From a virus, in IMG/VR virus record IMGVR_UViG_3300030450_000934, positions 1 to 31,714 of that record: a stretch of 31,714 nucleotides of DNA. One strand, given 5' to 3'. Shown here piece by piece: positions 1-6,293 of the stretch. A program made the position numbers and the translations under genes. Position 1 is the stretch's first letter; each line of letters opens with the position of its first letter. The notes beneath the pieces were generated by a model, which saw only the letters and a program-made list of their open reading frames with translations, was not told the origin of the DNA and made no database searches.

Positions 1-2148
1 ATGTTAAGGGCAGTTGCTAATGGTGCTGTTGAATTAATGTATGATAATTCTAGTAAATTAGCAACTACAGTTCACGGGGTAGCTATTAGAAATGACCAAG
101 GTGCTACTAATGATGCAGTATTAAGATTAAGAGGTCAAAATACAACTAATAGAATAACAAGATTACAATTTGAAGATTATAGTGGTGCTTTAGCAGATGG
201 TTTAATTCAATTTAGAGTACCAACATCTGGTACGGCATCTAGTGCTATTTTAGAATTGGGTGTTAATTCAGCATCTTTAACATTAGACCATAGTAGTAAT
301 GCACAGTTTGAAGGAAATATAAATATGACCAATGGGGATATTGATTATATTAATCAATTACACTTTCAAGATAATGTAAGGTTGTATGATAATGGGAATG
401 ATAGTGATTTAAATTTCAAATATGGAGATACAGGTTATGGGCATTTTAGATTTATAGATGGTAATGGTACTTTTCAAGGTGGTGTATATGCTGAAAGTGG
501 ATATTTTGGAACACTATCTCCTGATGGAAGTTGGGCAGTACAAAGTAGCAATACAGTAACAAACATTTCTCACAATCTAAATGTAACAGGAAATGTATCT
601 TTAACAAGTGGTGCTTTATCAATTACAGGAGATGGCTCAAATGCTGCAACCTTAACAGAAAGTTCAGCAGGTCTTTTAACAATAGCAACAGTTGATGATT
701 TAGTATTAGATTCAGACAATGATTTAATATTAGATGCAGGTGGAAATGATATAAGGTTAAAAGTTGATGGAGTTGAATATGGTAAATTCAAAGATGATTC
801 TGATGACTTAGCAATATTCGCATCAATACAAGACAAAGATATTTTATTTAAAGGAAATGATGGAGGTAGTACAATAACTGCTTTAACCTTAGATATGTCA
901 AATGGTGGCTCGGCAACCTTTAGAGATGATATTGATTTAGGTGGAAATATCAATATGACTGGAACAAGTAAAAAAATTAACATTTCTGGTTTAGCAGATA
1001 ATCAAACCTTTTTGACAGTTACACAAGTAGGAAATGAAACTTGGAATTTTAAAGGCGAATCAATAGGTGGTGGCACAGCAGATTATATTACAATAGGCAC
1101 TACTTCTGGCAAAGTTGCCTTTCACGAAACTGGAGGAGCAATTTTTGAAGGAGATGTATATGCTCCTATATACAAAGTAGAACAAAGTAATACAAGTACT
1201 AATATAACTGCTAGTAGTAGTTATGGGATTTGGTTAAAAAACACAAGTGATACTGATGGTAATTTTATGCCAATAAGTTTTTCAAATTCAACTGGTTATG
1301 AAACAGCAAGAATAGGTGCAGAATTTCAAAATGCAGGAGATAGAAATACAGATTTGTTTTTCTGTACAAGAGCAGATAGTGGTTCTTTAACTGAACAAAT
1401 GCGTATTACAAGTGCAGGATATATTGGAATAGGAAGTGGAAGTCCATCTTCTTATAATTCAAGAGGTAGGGATTTAGTTATTAAAAAGACAGGTAGTGAT
1501 GTAGGTATAAGTATTGTAGCTGAGGCAAGTGGTGGTACAGATTATTCAAGTTCAGTAATGTTTGCAGATGGAACAAGTGGAACAGCAGGTTATAGAGGTA
1601 GTATAGAATATGACCACGCTACTGATGTTATGAAATTTGGAGTTGCAGCATCACAGGATATGACATTATATGATAGTGGAAGATTACACCCAGCAGGTGG
1701 TGTATTTTTAGGGAGTTCTAACAATAGTAATTTATTAGATGATTACGAAGAGGGAACTTGGACACCTACAATTAGAGATTTAGGAGATAATGCAGCAACT
1801 CTTGCAACGGCACAGGGTACTTATACAAAAATAGGTAGGCAAGTTATTCTAAATTATCGTATAGAGTTGAGTAGTAAGGGTTCTATGACAGGGAATTATG
1901 TTCTTTTGGGAGGAATACCTTTCAACCATCCTACAGAATCTTATAATGGTACAGGTATAGTAGATAAGTTTAATAATATGGCAAGTAATATGAGTTGGTT
2001 AGGGTGGGATACTTCTTCAACAGCTACTGTTTTTTGGCTTACTGGAGTTGTAGGAACAGAGGCAACAAGTTCATCTTATATTACAGTTGCACAAATAAGC
2101 GATACAACAAAAATTAAAGGGTCAATAATTTATGTAACAGATGTTTAA
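1..2148 (+). CDS. Tail fibre / receptor-binding protein, C-terminal part (5' truncated by window edge)
   Basis: This is a large part (715 codons) of a repetitive beta-rich fibre protein. It opens inside a typical fibre module (MLRAVANGAVELMYDNSSKL) rather than at a natural N-terminus, so the ATG at base 1 is probably internal. Modules of the type GDGSNAATLTES and DKDILFKGNDGGSTITALTL recur and also occur in the gene beginning at 30798. Residues from about 580 carry the YEEGTWTPT motif common at the C-terminal end of marine phage fibres. No S74 intramolecular chaperone motif is seen. It likely forms the host-recognition fibre at the tail tip. The gene ends at TAA 2146-2148 and small accessory genes follow. 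Fibre identity rests on repeat style and position; the receptor is unknown. Confidence 0.85.
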   Translation: MLRAVANGAVELMYDNSSKLATTVHGVAIRNDQGATNDAVLRLRGQNTTNRITRLQFEDYSGALADGLIQFRVPTSGTASSAILELGVNSASLTLDHSSNAQFEGNINMTNGDIDYINQLHFQDNVRLYDNGNDSDLNFKYGDTGYGHFRFIDGNGTFQGGVYAESGYFGTLSPDGSWAVQSSNTVTNISHNLNVTGNVSLTSGALSITGDGSNAATLTESSAGLLTIATVDDLVLDSDNDLILDAGGNDIRLKVDGVEYGKFKDDSDDLAIFASIQDKDILFKGNDGGSTITALTLDMSNGGSATFRDDIDLGGNINMTGTSKKINISGLADNQTFLTVTQVGNETWNFKGESIGGGTADYITIGTTSGKVAFHETGGAIFEGDVYAPIYKVEQSNTSTNITASSSYGIWLKNTSDTDGNFMPISFSNSTGYETARIGAEFQNAGDRNTDLFFCTRADSGSLTEQMRITSAGYIGIGSGSPSSYNSRGRDLVIKKTGSDVGISIVAEASGGTDYSSSVMFADGTSGTAGYRGSIEYDHATDVMKFGVAASQDMTLYDSGRLHPAGGVFLGSSNNSNLLDDYEEGTWTPTIRDLGDNAATLATAQGTYTKIGRQVILNYRIELSSKGSMTGNYVLLGGIPFNHPTESYNGTGIVDKFNNMASNMSWLGWDTSSTATVFWLTGVVGTEATSSSYITVAQISDTTKIKGSIIYVTDV

Positions 2149-2166
2149 AATTAAAAAATAATTAAA

Positions 2167-2418
2167 ATGAGTTTATCAAAAAAAAGAATACAAGATAAAA
2201 TAGAAATAGTTGGCGAGTTTAAAACTATTCAGGTAAGATACCAAGACCAGATTATAGAAAATGGTAAGGTTATATCTTCAACTGCTCACAGGGATAGTGT
2301 TTTGTGTGGAGATGTAGAAAAAGCTAAAGAGCATAATGTGGATAAAATAGGGGAAGTAGTTTGGACTTCTGATATTAAAAAAGCATATCAAGAAGCAATT
2401 AAAGAATTACCAGAATAA
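2167..2418 (+). CDS. Conserved small phage protein of unknown function
   Basis: This 83-residue protein follows the fibre gene by 18 bases. It is hydrophilic with mixed charge, has no signal peptide or membrane segment, and contains one cysteine in the stretch DSVLCGDVEKA. I do not recognise a named domain. Its place directly after the fibre suggests co-transcription with it and a possible role as a fibre accessory or assembly protein, but this is inference from position only. The ATG start is preceded by an A-rich stretch, as is usual for translation starts in this genome, where no clear Shine-Dalgarno sequences are seen. Confidence 0.6.
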   Translation: MSLSKKRIQDKIEIVGEFKTIQVRYQDQIIENGKVISSTAHRDSVLCGDVEKAKEHNVDKIGEVVWTSDIKKAYQEAIKELPE

Positions 2419-2459
2419 AAATTATTATATTTGTAATTATTAATTAAATTTTAAAAAAA

Positions 2460-2708
2460 ATGAGTAAAATAACAAAAGAAGAACTCAAAGACTTACAAGA
2501 ACAAGAACAAAAGAAAAATGCAATTAAACACGATTTGGGAGTTTTAGAAACTCAAAAACATAGTTTGTTGCATTTATGGGCAGATATTGTTAGTCAACAA
2601 GAGGGTGCTAAAAAAGAGTTAGAGGAAAAATACGGAAAAGTTAATATTGACCTCAAAGATGGCTCTTATGAAAAAATAGAGGAACAAGAAAATGAATCTA
2701 AAGAATAA
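2460..2708 (+). CDS. Small coiled-coil protein, unknown function
   Basis: The 82-residue product is almost entirely charged and helical. Residues about 5-60 have heptad-like spacing of hydrophobic residues with many E, K and Q, which suggests a coiled coil. A conserved-looking tail, EEKYGKVNIDLKDGSYEKIEE, follows. It overlaps the next gene by 17 bases and sits between the fibre and lysis genes. No enzymatic motif is present. I recognise the general pattern (coiled coil followed by GKVxIDxxDGSY) from other flavobacterial phage proteins of unknown role. A structural or scaffolding function is possible but not shown. Confidence 0.6.
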   Translation: MSKITKEELKDLQEQEQKKNAIKHDLGVLETQKHSLLHLWADIVSQQEGAKKELEEKYGKVNIDLKDGSYEKIEEQENESKE

Positions 2709-2877
2709 CATATTTGGAATGACCTTAACTGATTTAAAAATATATGGTTTAAACCTAACGACATTTGGTATAAGTTTCACAGATATCGATATTTTATTGA
2801 AAATCGTTTTGGTCGGAATTTCAATAGGTTATACGATTCATAAATGGATAATAATGTATGAAAAAAACAAAAAGTAA
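2692..2877 (+). CDS. Small single-span membrane protein in the lysis region
   Basis: This 61-residue protein has one clear hydrophobic helix at about residues 33-55 (DILLKIVLVGISIGYTIHKW) followed by a short basic end (YEKNKK). It overlaps the upstream coiled-coil gene by 17 bases and the downstream M15 peptidase by 20 bases, so it is translated together with the lysis genes. Small size, one membrane helix and position beside the endolysin make a holin-accessory, pinholin or spanin-like role plausible. A separate 3-TM-type holin candidate lies at 3635. An internal methionine at residue 10 could be the real start. Function is inferred from context. Confidence 0.55.
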   Translation: MNLKNNIFGMTLTDLKIYGLNLTTFGISFTDIDILLKIVLVGISIGYTIHKWIIMYEKNKK

Positions 2878-3343
2878 GAAAGCGAGTAATAGTATTAGTG
2901 CGAATATAAGTTTTAAAGAAGCTACATATTCACAAACTGCAAATAGATTAGAAATAGAAAATAAACCTAATGATACGCAGTTAAAAAATATGAAAGTAGT
3001 TGCTGAAAAAGTTTTTCAACCTTTGAGAGAATGGGCAGAACACCCTATTCGAGTAAACTCATTTTTCCGTAGCAAAGAATTAAATTCTGCGATTAACGGA
3101 AGTCAGTCCAGTCAGCATATGAACGGACAAGCGATTGACATTTCTTCTTTAGGAGATAAATCTAATGGAGAATTATTTGAATGGATTAGAGAAAATTGTC
3201 AATTTGACCAATTAATATGGGAATTTGGTAATGATAAAAATCCAAATTGGATACATATATCTTATGTTAATCCAAAAACAAACAGAAACAGGGTTTTAAA
3301 GGCGAAAAAAAGAGGAAGTCAAACTACTTATTTTGTTATTTAA
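2858..3343 (+). CDS. M15-family peptidase, probable endolysin
   Basis: This 161-residue protein is a zinc peptidase of the M15 type (D-Ala-D-Ala carboxypeptidase / L-Ala-D-Glu endopeptidase fold) that cuts peptidoglycan stem peptides during lysis. The family motifs are visible: RVNSFFRS at 65-72, SQHMNGQAIDI at 85-95 with zinc ligands H87 and D94, and WIHISY at 131-136 with the third ligand H133. No signal peptide is present, so export would depend on the holin. About 45 basic and polar residues precede the catalytic domain. The gene starts inside the membrane-protein gene, and its TAA overlaps the next ATG. Substrate specificity cannot be read from sequence. Confidence 0.85.
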   Translation: MKKTKSKKASNSISANISFKEATYSQTANRLEIENKPNDTQLKNMKVVAEKVFQPLREWAEHPIRVNSFFRSKELNSAINGSQSSQHMNGQAIDISSLGDKSNGELFEWIRENCQFDQLIWEFGNDKNPNWIHISYVNPKTNRNRVLKAKKRGSQTTYFVI

Positions 3344-3504
3344 TGCCCTTAAAAAGATATGAAGTTGCTATTGTAGATAGAAGCCAAAATGGTTATTCAT
3401 TTATTTTAGGAGTTTCAGTTCACCCAAAAGATGATGAAAATGATTTTTTAGAAATTAATTTTTATTTTCTTTTTATAGTATTACATATTAAATTATTTTA
3501 TTAA
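3343..3504 (+). CDS. Small protein with hydrophobic C-terminus, lysis cluster
   Basis: This is a 53-residue reading frame. It begins at an ATG that shares a base with the stop of the endolysin gene and ends in a TAA that shares a base with the next ATG. Residues 1-36 are polar (MPLKRYEVAIVDRSQNG and on). Residues about 38-53 are very hydrophobic (FYFLFIVLHIKLFY) and could be a short membrane anchor. The perfect start/stop coupling on both sides is the best evidence that it is translated. I do not recognise the family. A minor membrane role in lysis is possible but unproven. Confidence 0.45.
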   Translation: MPLKRYEVAIVDRSQNGYSFILGVSVHPKDDENDFLEINFYFLFIVLHIKLFY

Positions 3505-3638
3505 TGCCGATACCAAAACCAAAAGATAAAGAAAGTCAAAAAGATTTTATGATGAGGTGTATTCCTCAACTCAGTAAATATCACGACAGAGAACAAGCGA
3601 CTGCAATCTGCTATAAAACTTATAGAGAAAAAAAATGA
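3504..3638 (+). CDS. Small conserved phage protein with RCxPxLxxxxDxxQAxAICY motif
   Basis: The 44-residue protein starts MPIPKPKDKESQKDFMMRC and continues with IPQLSKYHDREQATAICYK. This proline-rich start, an RC pair, then a D-Q-A-x-AICY stretch is a pattern I recognise from small phage proteins and from the ends of some portal or protease proteins. Its function is unknown. The two cysteines (C19 and C36) could hold a fold together or bind a metal. It is coupled on both sides: its ATG overlaps the previous TAA, and its TGA overlaps the ATG of the holin gene. Confidence 0.6.
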   Translation: MPIPKPKDKESQKDFMMRCIPQLSKYHDREQATAICYKTYREKK

Positions 3639-4090
3639 GTAAGAAAAAATTTAAAGATACAACAGTAGGTAAAATGCTTTTAGGTGCGGCAGGGTTAATT
3701 AATCCAACCTTGGGTAGTGTGTTACAAGGTATTACTTCTCCTACAGATGCAATAGCTGAAATTACAAAATCAGATATAAGTCAAGATGACAAGATTAAAT
3801 TACAACAACTTATATACGAACAACAAAATAAAGAGATAGAAGAAATTAGTTCAAGATGGAAAGCTGATTCAATGTCAGATTCTTGGTTAAGTAAAAATGT
3901 AAGACCTTTGGTTTTAGTTTGGTGTATATGTATTTTTTCTTTAGCAGGTATTTTAGATAGTGTTGAAAATATACCATTTCAAATAAATACTCTTTGGAAT
4001 GATACTTTTGAAAAAGTTATGATGGCAGTTGTATTAGCATACTTTGGAGGAAGAACAACAGAAAAGGCAACTAGCTTATTTAAAAAATAA
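3635..4090 (+). CDS. Holin of the GTA/3-TM superfamily type
   Basis: This 151-residue protein resembles the gene-transfer-agent-type 3-TM holins. A small-residue, weakly hydrophobic N-terminal segment (about 13-31) is followed by an acidic helical linker (about 45-75). Next come the family-like stretch SRWKADSMSDSWLSKNVRP and two membrane helices at about 91-107 and 125-138, ending in YFGGRTTEK. Such holins form inner-membrane lesions that let the endolysin reach peptidoglycan. The gene overlaps its upstream neighbour by four bases (ATGA) and is followed without a gap by a tiny basic gene. Position next to the M15 peptidase supports the call. Confidence 0.75.
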   Translation: MSKKKFKDTTVGKMLLGAAGLINPTLGSVLQGITSPTDAIAEITKSDISQDDKIKLQQLIYEQQNKEIEEISSRWKADSMSDSWLSKNVRPLVLVWCICIFSLAGILDSVENIPFQINTLWNDTFEKVMMAVVLAYFGGRTTEKATSLFKK

Positions 4091-4215
4091 TGCCAAGAAA
4101 AATTATATCTGCTTATATAAAGAGGAAAAGAAAATCACATCCTCATAGTAAAAATGCTAGTAGATTAAAGACATCAAAACAATACAAAAAAAAATATAGA
4201 GGTCAAGGACGTTAG
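4090..4215 (+). CDS. Very small, highly basic phage protein
   Basis: This 41-residue frame begins at an ATG overlapping the holin stop codon and ends at TAG 4213-4215. The product is extremely rich in lysine and arginine (MPRKIISAYIKRKRKSHPHS and on, ending YKKKYRGQGR) with no hydrophobic core. The ending KKKYRGQGR looks familiar from tiny flavobacterial phage proteins of unknown function. Possible roles include nucleic-acid binding or virion minor protein. The start/stop overlap argues for translation; the composition alone could mislead in an AT-rich genome. Confidence 0.55.
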   Translation: MPRKIISAYIKRKRKSHPHSKNASRLKTSKQYKKKYRGQGR

Positions 4216-4404
4216 AGTTAAAAAAATTTTTTATATTTATAAAACTGCTGCAAATCAGTATAAGTTGCTACACTTCAGGTAATCACTCCTGTTGGTTCGG
4301 GTAAATTAAATTAGTTCTTTTTCAGGGGGGGTTTTTCTTTCTTTTTTCTTTTTGTCTACTTTTTCTTTTTTCTTTCTTTATTTATAAATTTATATCTTTA
4401 TATT
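4216..4404. other. Intergenic region with G7 tract and long polypyrimidine run
   Basis: This 189-base gap separates the lysis block from the early genes. It contains short possible hairpins: ACTG...CAGT around 4243-4259, and CAGG with CCTG around 4276-4292. A run of seven G at about 4325-4331 follows, which is striking in such AT-rich DNA. After it comes roughly 50 bases of almost only T and C on the + strand up to about 4380. No gene, tRNA or clear promoter is seen. Strand-asymmetric tracts like this occur at replication origins or packaging sites, but nothing here proves either. Confidence 0.5.
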
Positions 4405-4635
4405 ATGAAATATTCAAATCAATATGTTGACAAAGTAGTTGATTATACATATACTATTAAAAAAAAGATAGATATCTTACTTGAACTAGATGCTACTCAA
4501 TATTGTAATTTAGGAATTGATTCAACTAAACAACAAAAAGAAGAAGTTAAAAAAAATAGCAGATATATCTACAAGGCAATAGCAAAACTAAATTCCTCTA
4601 TGGGAAAAAGATTTCTATACCATCAAGATAAATAA
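4405..4635 (+). CDS. Hypothetical protein at the start of the early gene block
   Basis: The 76-residue product is polar and helical, with many lysines and tyrosines and no recognised motif (MKYSNQYVDKVVDYTYTIKK and on). It is the first gene after the 4216-4404 gap, and its stop overlaps the ATG of the NinG-like gene by one base, so the two are probably translated together. The N-terminal part shows amphipathic helix spacing. No signal peptide or membrane segment is seen. A role linked to recombination is possible only by association. Confidence 0.55.
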   Translation: MKYSNQYVDKVVDYTYTIKKKIDILLELDATQYCNLGIDSTKQQKEEVKKNSRYIYKAIAKLNSSMGKRFLYHQDK

Positions 4636-5021
4636 TGCCTCGTAAAAAAACTCGAAGTCAAGTAGTTAAAAAACTTGACAAAATATTCAGTATATATATT
4701 AGGACAAGATTCTCAATAAATGAAGTTGCTCAATGTTTTACTTGTGGTAAAAAAGACCATTGGAAAAAATTACAATGTGGTCATTTTCAAAGTCGGCGAC
4801 ATTATTCAACAAGATGGGATACGGTAAATTGTCAAGTTCAATGTAGTGGCTGCAATGTGTTCAAATCTGGAGAACAATTTTTATTCGGAAGAAGATTAGA
4901 TGCTAAATACGGACACGGAACGGCAGACAAATTATATCAAAAAGCTAGAAAAACAGTCAAGTTATCTACAATAGACCTTGAAATGTTGATAAATAAGTAT
5001 AAGGACTTGACAAATATTTAA
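4635..5021 (+). CDS. ninG: NinG/Rap-like recombination protein
   Basis: This 128-residue protein matches the lambda NinG (Rap) type, a small zinc-containing protein that acts on recombination intermediates. Visible features are a basic N-terminus, a CFTC pair (C34, C37), then LQCGHFQSRR (C48, H50) and TRWDTVNCQVQCSGCN (C66, C70, C73). The CxxC, CGHF, TRWD and QCxxCN series is the hallmark of the family and resembles a treble-clef/HNH arrangement. The C-terminal part is helical. It is coupled to the gene before it and followed by a promoter and terminator. In the phage it probably processes branched DNA together with the exonuclease and the annealing candidate downstream. Confidence 0.8.
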   Translation: MPRKKTRSQVVKKLDKIFSIYIRTRFSINEVAQCFTCGKKDHWKKLQCGHFQSRRHYSTRWDTVNCQVQCSGCNVFKSGEQFLFGRRLDAKYGHGTADKLYQKARKTVKLSTIDLEMLINKYKDLTNI

Positions 5022-5038
5022 AAATTATTCTATATTTG
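5007..5038 (+). promoter_or_regulatory. Bacteroidetes-type promoter at the end of the ninG-like gene
   Basis: TTG at 5007-5009 and TATATTTG at 5031-5038 fit the TTTG / TAnnTTTG promoter of Bacteroidetes with 21 bases between. Transcription would begin near 5045. A strong terminator lies only about 25-60 bases downstream (5067-5104), so this promoter would either make a tiny RNA or be attenuated. Confidence 0.5.
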
Positions 5039-5066
5039 TGTAGTTCTGTTCATTTGTCTTTGTAAG

Positions 5067-5104
5067 AAAGGGGATAATTTTTTATAAAATTGTCCTTTTT
5101 TTTT
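5067..5104 (+). terminator. Intrinsic terminator after the ninG-like gene
   Basis: The stem 5069-5081 pairs with 5086-5098 around a four-base loop, with three G-U pairs. GGGGATAATTTT faces AAAATTGTCCTT. It is followed by a run of T to 5104. It ends the 4405-5021 transcript or attenuates transcription from the promoter at 5007. Confidence 0.7.
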
Positions 5105-5136
5105 GTCTTATATTTTTATTTATTAAATTTTTTGTT

Positions 5137-5144
5137 TATATTTG
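5137..5144 (+). promoter_or_regulatory. Candidate -7 promoter element before the 5166 operon
   Basis: TATATTTG at 5137-5144 is a perfect Bacteroidetes -7 box just downstream of the terminator at 5067-5104 and 22 bases before the ATG at 5166. No good -33 TTTG is seen at the expected distance, so the element is incomplete. It would drive the 5166-6208 genes. Confidence 0.4.
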
Positions 5145-5165
5145 TTCTAAATAAAATTATTAATT

Positions 5166-5369
5166 ATGACAGAACATACATTTGAATTTAAAGGAAAACA
5201 CATTAAATCACCAGAGGATTTAGAACGATTAATTAAAGATGCCGAATGGCAAGTTGAGTACTACGAACGAGAAGTACAAAGAGCAAAGGATAATTTATAT
5301 ACAAGACAATTAGCTTTAGAGTCTTTAAAAAATGAATTTGAAATTACTAGCAATGTATCACGATTATAG
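5166..5369 (+). CDS. Small coiled-coil protein of the recombination operon
   Basis: The 67-residue product begins with a short beta-like stretch (MTEHTFEFKGKHIKSPEDLE). A long amphipathic helix rich in E, K and R follows (about 20-60). It is the first gene of a transcription unit that holds the annealing candidate and the SSB-like protein. It overlaps the next small coiled-coil gene. No enzymatic motif is visible. A role as partner or regulator of the recombination proteins is inference from position. Confidence 0.55.
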   Translation: MTEHTFEFKGKHIKSPEDLERLIKDAEWQVEYYEREVQRAKDNLYTRQLALESLKNEFEITSNVSRL

Positions 5370-5496
5370 TTCCTCAATGATAAAATATTATCAAGACAGA
5401 ATTGAAGCTATGTCAAAACACATAAAAAAACTTGAAGATAAAATAGAGTTTTTAGAAGCTGAAATAGAAATAAATAAAGAATCTTATTATGAATAA
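5332..5496 (+). CDS. Small coiled-coil protein, overlaps both neighbours
   Basis: This 54-residue frame starts within the end of the previous gene and ends eight bases into the next. An alternative start at residue 8 (5353) would shorten the overlap. From residue 18 on (KYYQDRIEAMSKHIKKLEDK) the sequence has clear heptads typical of a coiled coil. The coupling to both neighbours suggests translation as part of the 5166-6208 operon. I do not recognise a family. It resembles the preceding gene in style, so the two might pair. Confidence 0.5.
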   Translation: MNLKLLAMYHDYSSSMIKYYQDRIEAMSKHIKKLEDKIEFLEAEIEINKESYYE

Positions 5497-5899
5497 AGAC
5501 AAATTAAATGAATTATATAGTAAATACAATTTAGCCAAAGACACAGATTTTTGGTCTAAAAAAATGGGTGGTAGAACATTCACTATTGTAACTAGAAGTG
5601 GAATAGAAAAAATACAAAATCAAGAACAGATTAATGTAAGCTACGATGCTTTAGTTACAGAAAAAGATTTTGCAGTTGTCAAAGCAATTGCAGAAAAAGA
5701 AAACAAACGAATAGAAACTTATTCATCAGCACTTAAAGGTACTGGTGGTAACTGCTTCACTTCCTATGTGGTTGAGATGGCAGAAAAAAGGGCATTTGCC
5801 AGAGCAGTATTAAAGCTGACAGATTTTTATCAAGAAAATGTTTTTGGTGAAGATGAATCAGATGATTTTAAACAGAAAATTAATGTAATAAAACAATAG
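5489..5899 (+). CDS. Conserved phage protein, possible single-strand annealing/recombination protein
   Basis: This 136-residue protein starts MNKDKLNELYSKYNLAKDTD, has a mixed alpha/beta middle (TFTIVTRSGIEKIQ), and ends in a helical segment, MAEKRAFARAVLKLTDFY, followed by an acidic EDESDD tail. I recognise it as a conserved early protein of flavobacterial phages, usually beside an SSB-like gene. The helical MAEKRAxxRAVL stretch recalls the helix of Rad52/RecT-like annealing proteins, but the likeness is weak. It lies immediately upstream of the SSB-like gene and in the same operon. Annealing or recombination is therefore an informed guess, not an assignment. Confidence 0.5.
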   Translation: MNKDKLNELYSKYNLAKDTDFWSKKMGGRTFTIVTRSGIEKIQNQEQINVSYDALVTEKDFAVVKAIAEKENKRIETYSSALKGTGGNCFTSYVVEMAEKRAFARAVLKLTDFYQENVFGEDESDDFKQKINVIKQ

Positions 5900-5902
5900 A
5901 TT

Positions 5903-6208
5903 ATGAGTACACTTATTAATGCGAGTATTAGAGTTGATAAACTTCCAAAGGAAAAATTTATCAAAGGTAAAGATGGGGCAGTTTACTACAACCTCACAAT
6001 TTCAATTCAAGACGAATCAAGGTATGGCAATAATGTCGGAATATTTGATTCACAAACTAAAGAAGAACGACAAGCAAAAAAATCTAGAAATTATCTAGGC
6101 AACGGAAAAGTTGTTTGGACTGATGGCTCGGTTCTTTTAGCTGAAAAAGAAGAAGAAACAGAAGAAGTAGTTGTTGAATCTGAAAATGACAAAGACTTAC
6201 CTTTTTAA
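5903..6208 (+). CDS. Small single-stranded-DNA-binding-like protein with SSB-type acidic tail
   Basis: The 101-residue protein has a beta-rich first part (residues about 3-80). It includes KDGAVYYNLTISIQDESRYG and YLGNGKVVWTDGS, as expected for a compact OB-like fold. A low-complexity acidic stretch follows, and the protein ends in NDKDLPF. The last residues match the DDDIPF-type C-terminal hook through which bacterial SSBs recruit partner proteins. This makes an ssDNA-binding role likely. It sits three bases after the annealing candidate and is followed by a strong terminator. The aromatic ssDNA-stacking residues cannot be assigned with confidence. Confidence 0.65.
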   Translation: MSTLINASIRVDKLPKEKFIKGKDGAVYYNLTISIQDESRYGNNVGIFDSQTKEERQAKKSRNYLGNGKVVWTDGSVLLAEKEEETEEVVVESENDKDLPF

Positions 6209-6249
6209 TATTATGCTACTATTGGAAAGATAGCTTAATATTATTTTAA

Positions 6250-6280
6250 AAGAGGGGTTTAAATTTCCCCTCTTTTTTTT
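6250..6280 (+). terminator. Strong intrinsic terminator after the SSB-like gene
   Basis: AAGAGGGG at 6250-6257 pairs with CCCCTCTT at 6267-6274 around a nine-base AT loop (TTTAAATTT), followed by T to 6280. It closes the 5166-6208 transcription unit just before the ATPase gene. Confidence 0.85.
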
Positions 6281-6293
6281 ATATTTATATTAA

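Noticed and set aside
2426-2433. TATATTTG before the gene at 2460 as a promoter
   Set aside because: Only the -7 box matches; no TTTG lies 19-21 bases upstream, and the genes around it are closely spaced as one unit.
4243-4310. Possible tRNA remnant (GGTTCGGGTAA resembling a T-loop)
   Set aside because: No acceptor stem, D-arm or anticodon arm can be paired around it; no other tRNA-like stretch was found in the window.
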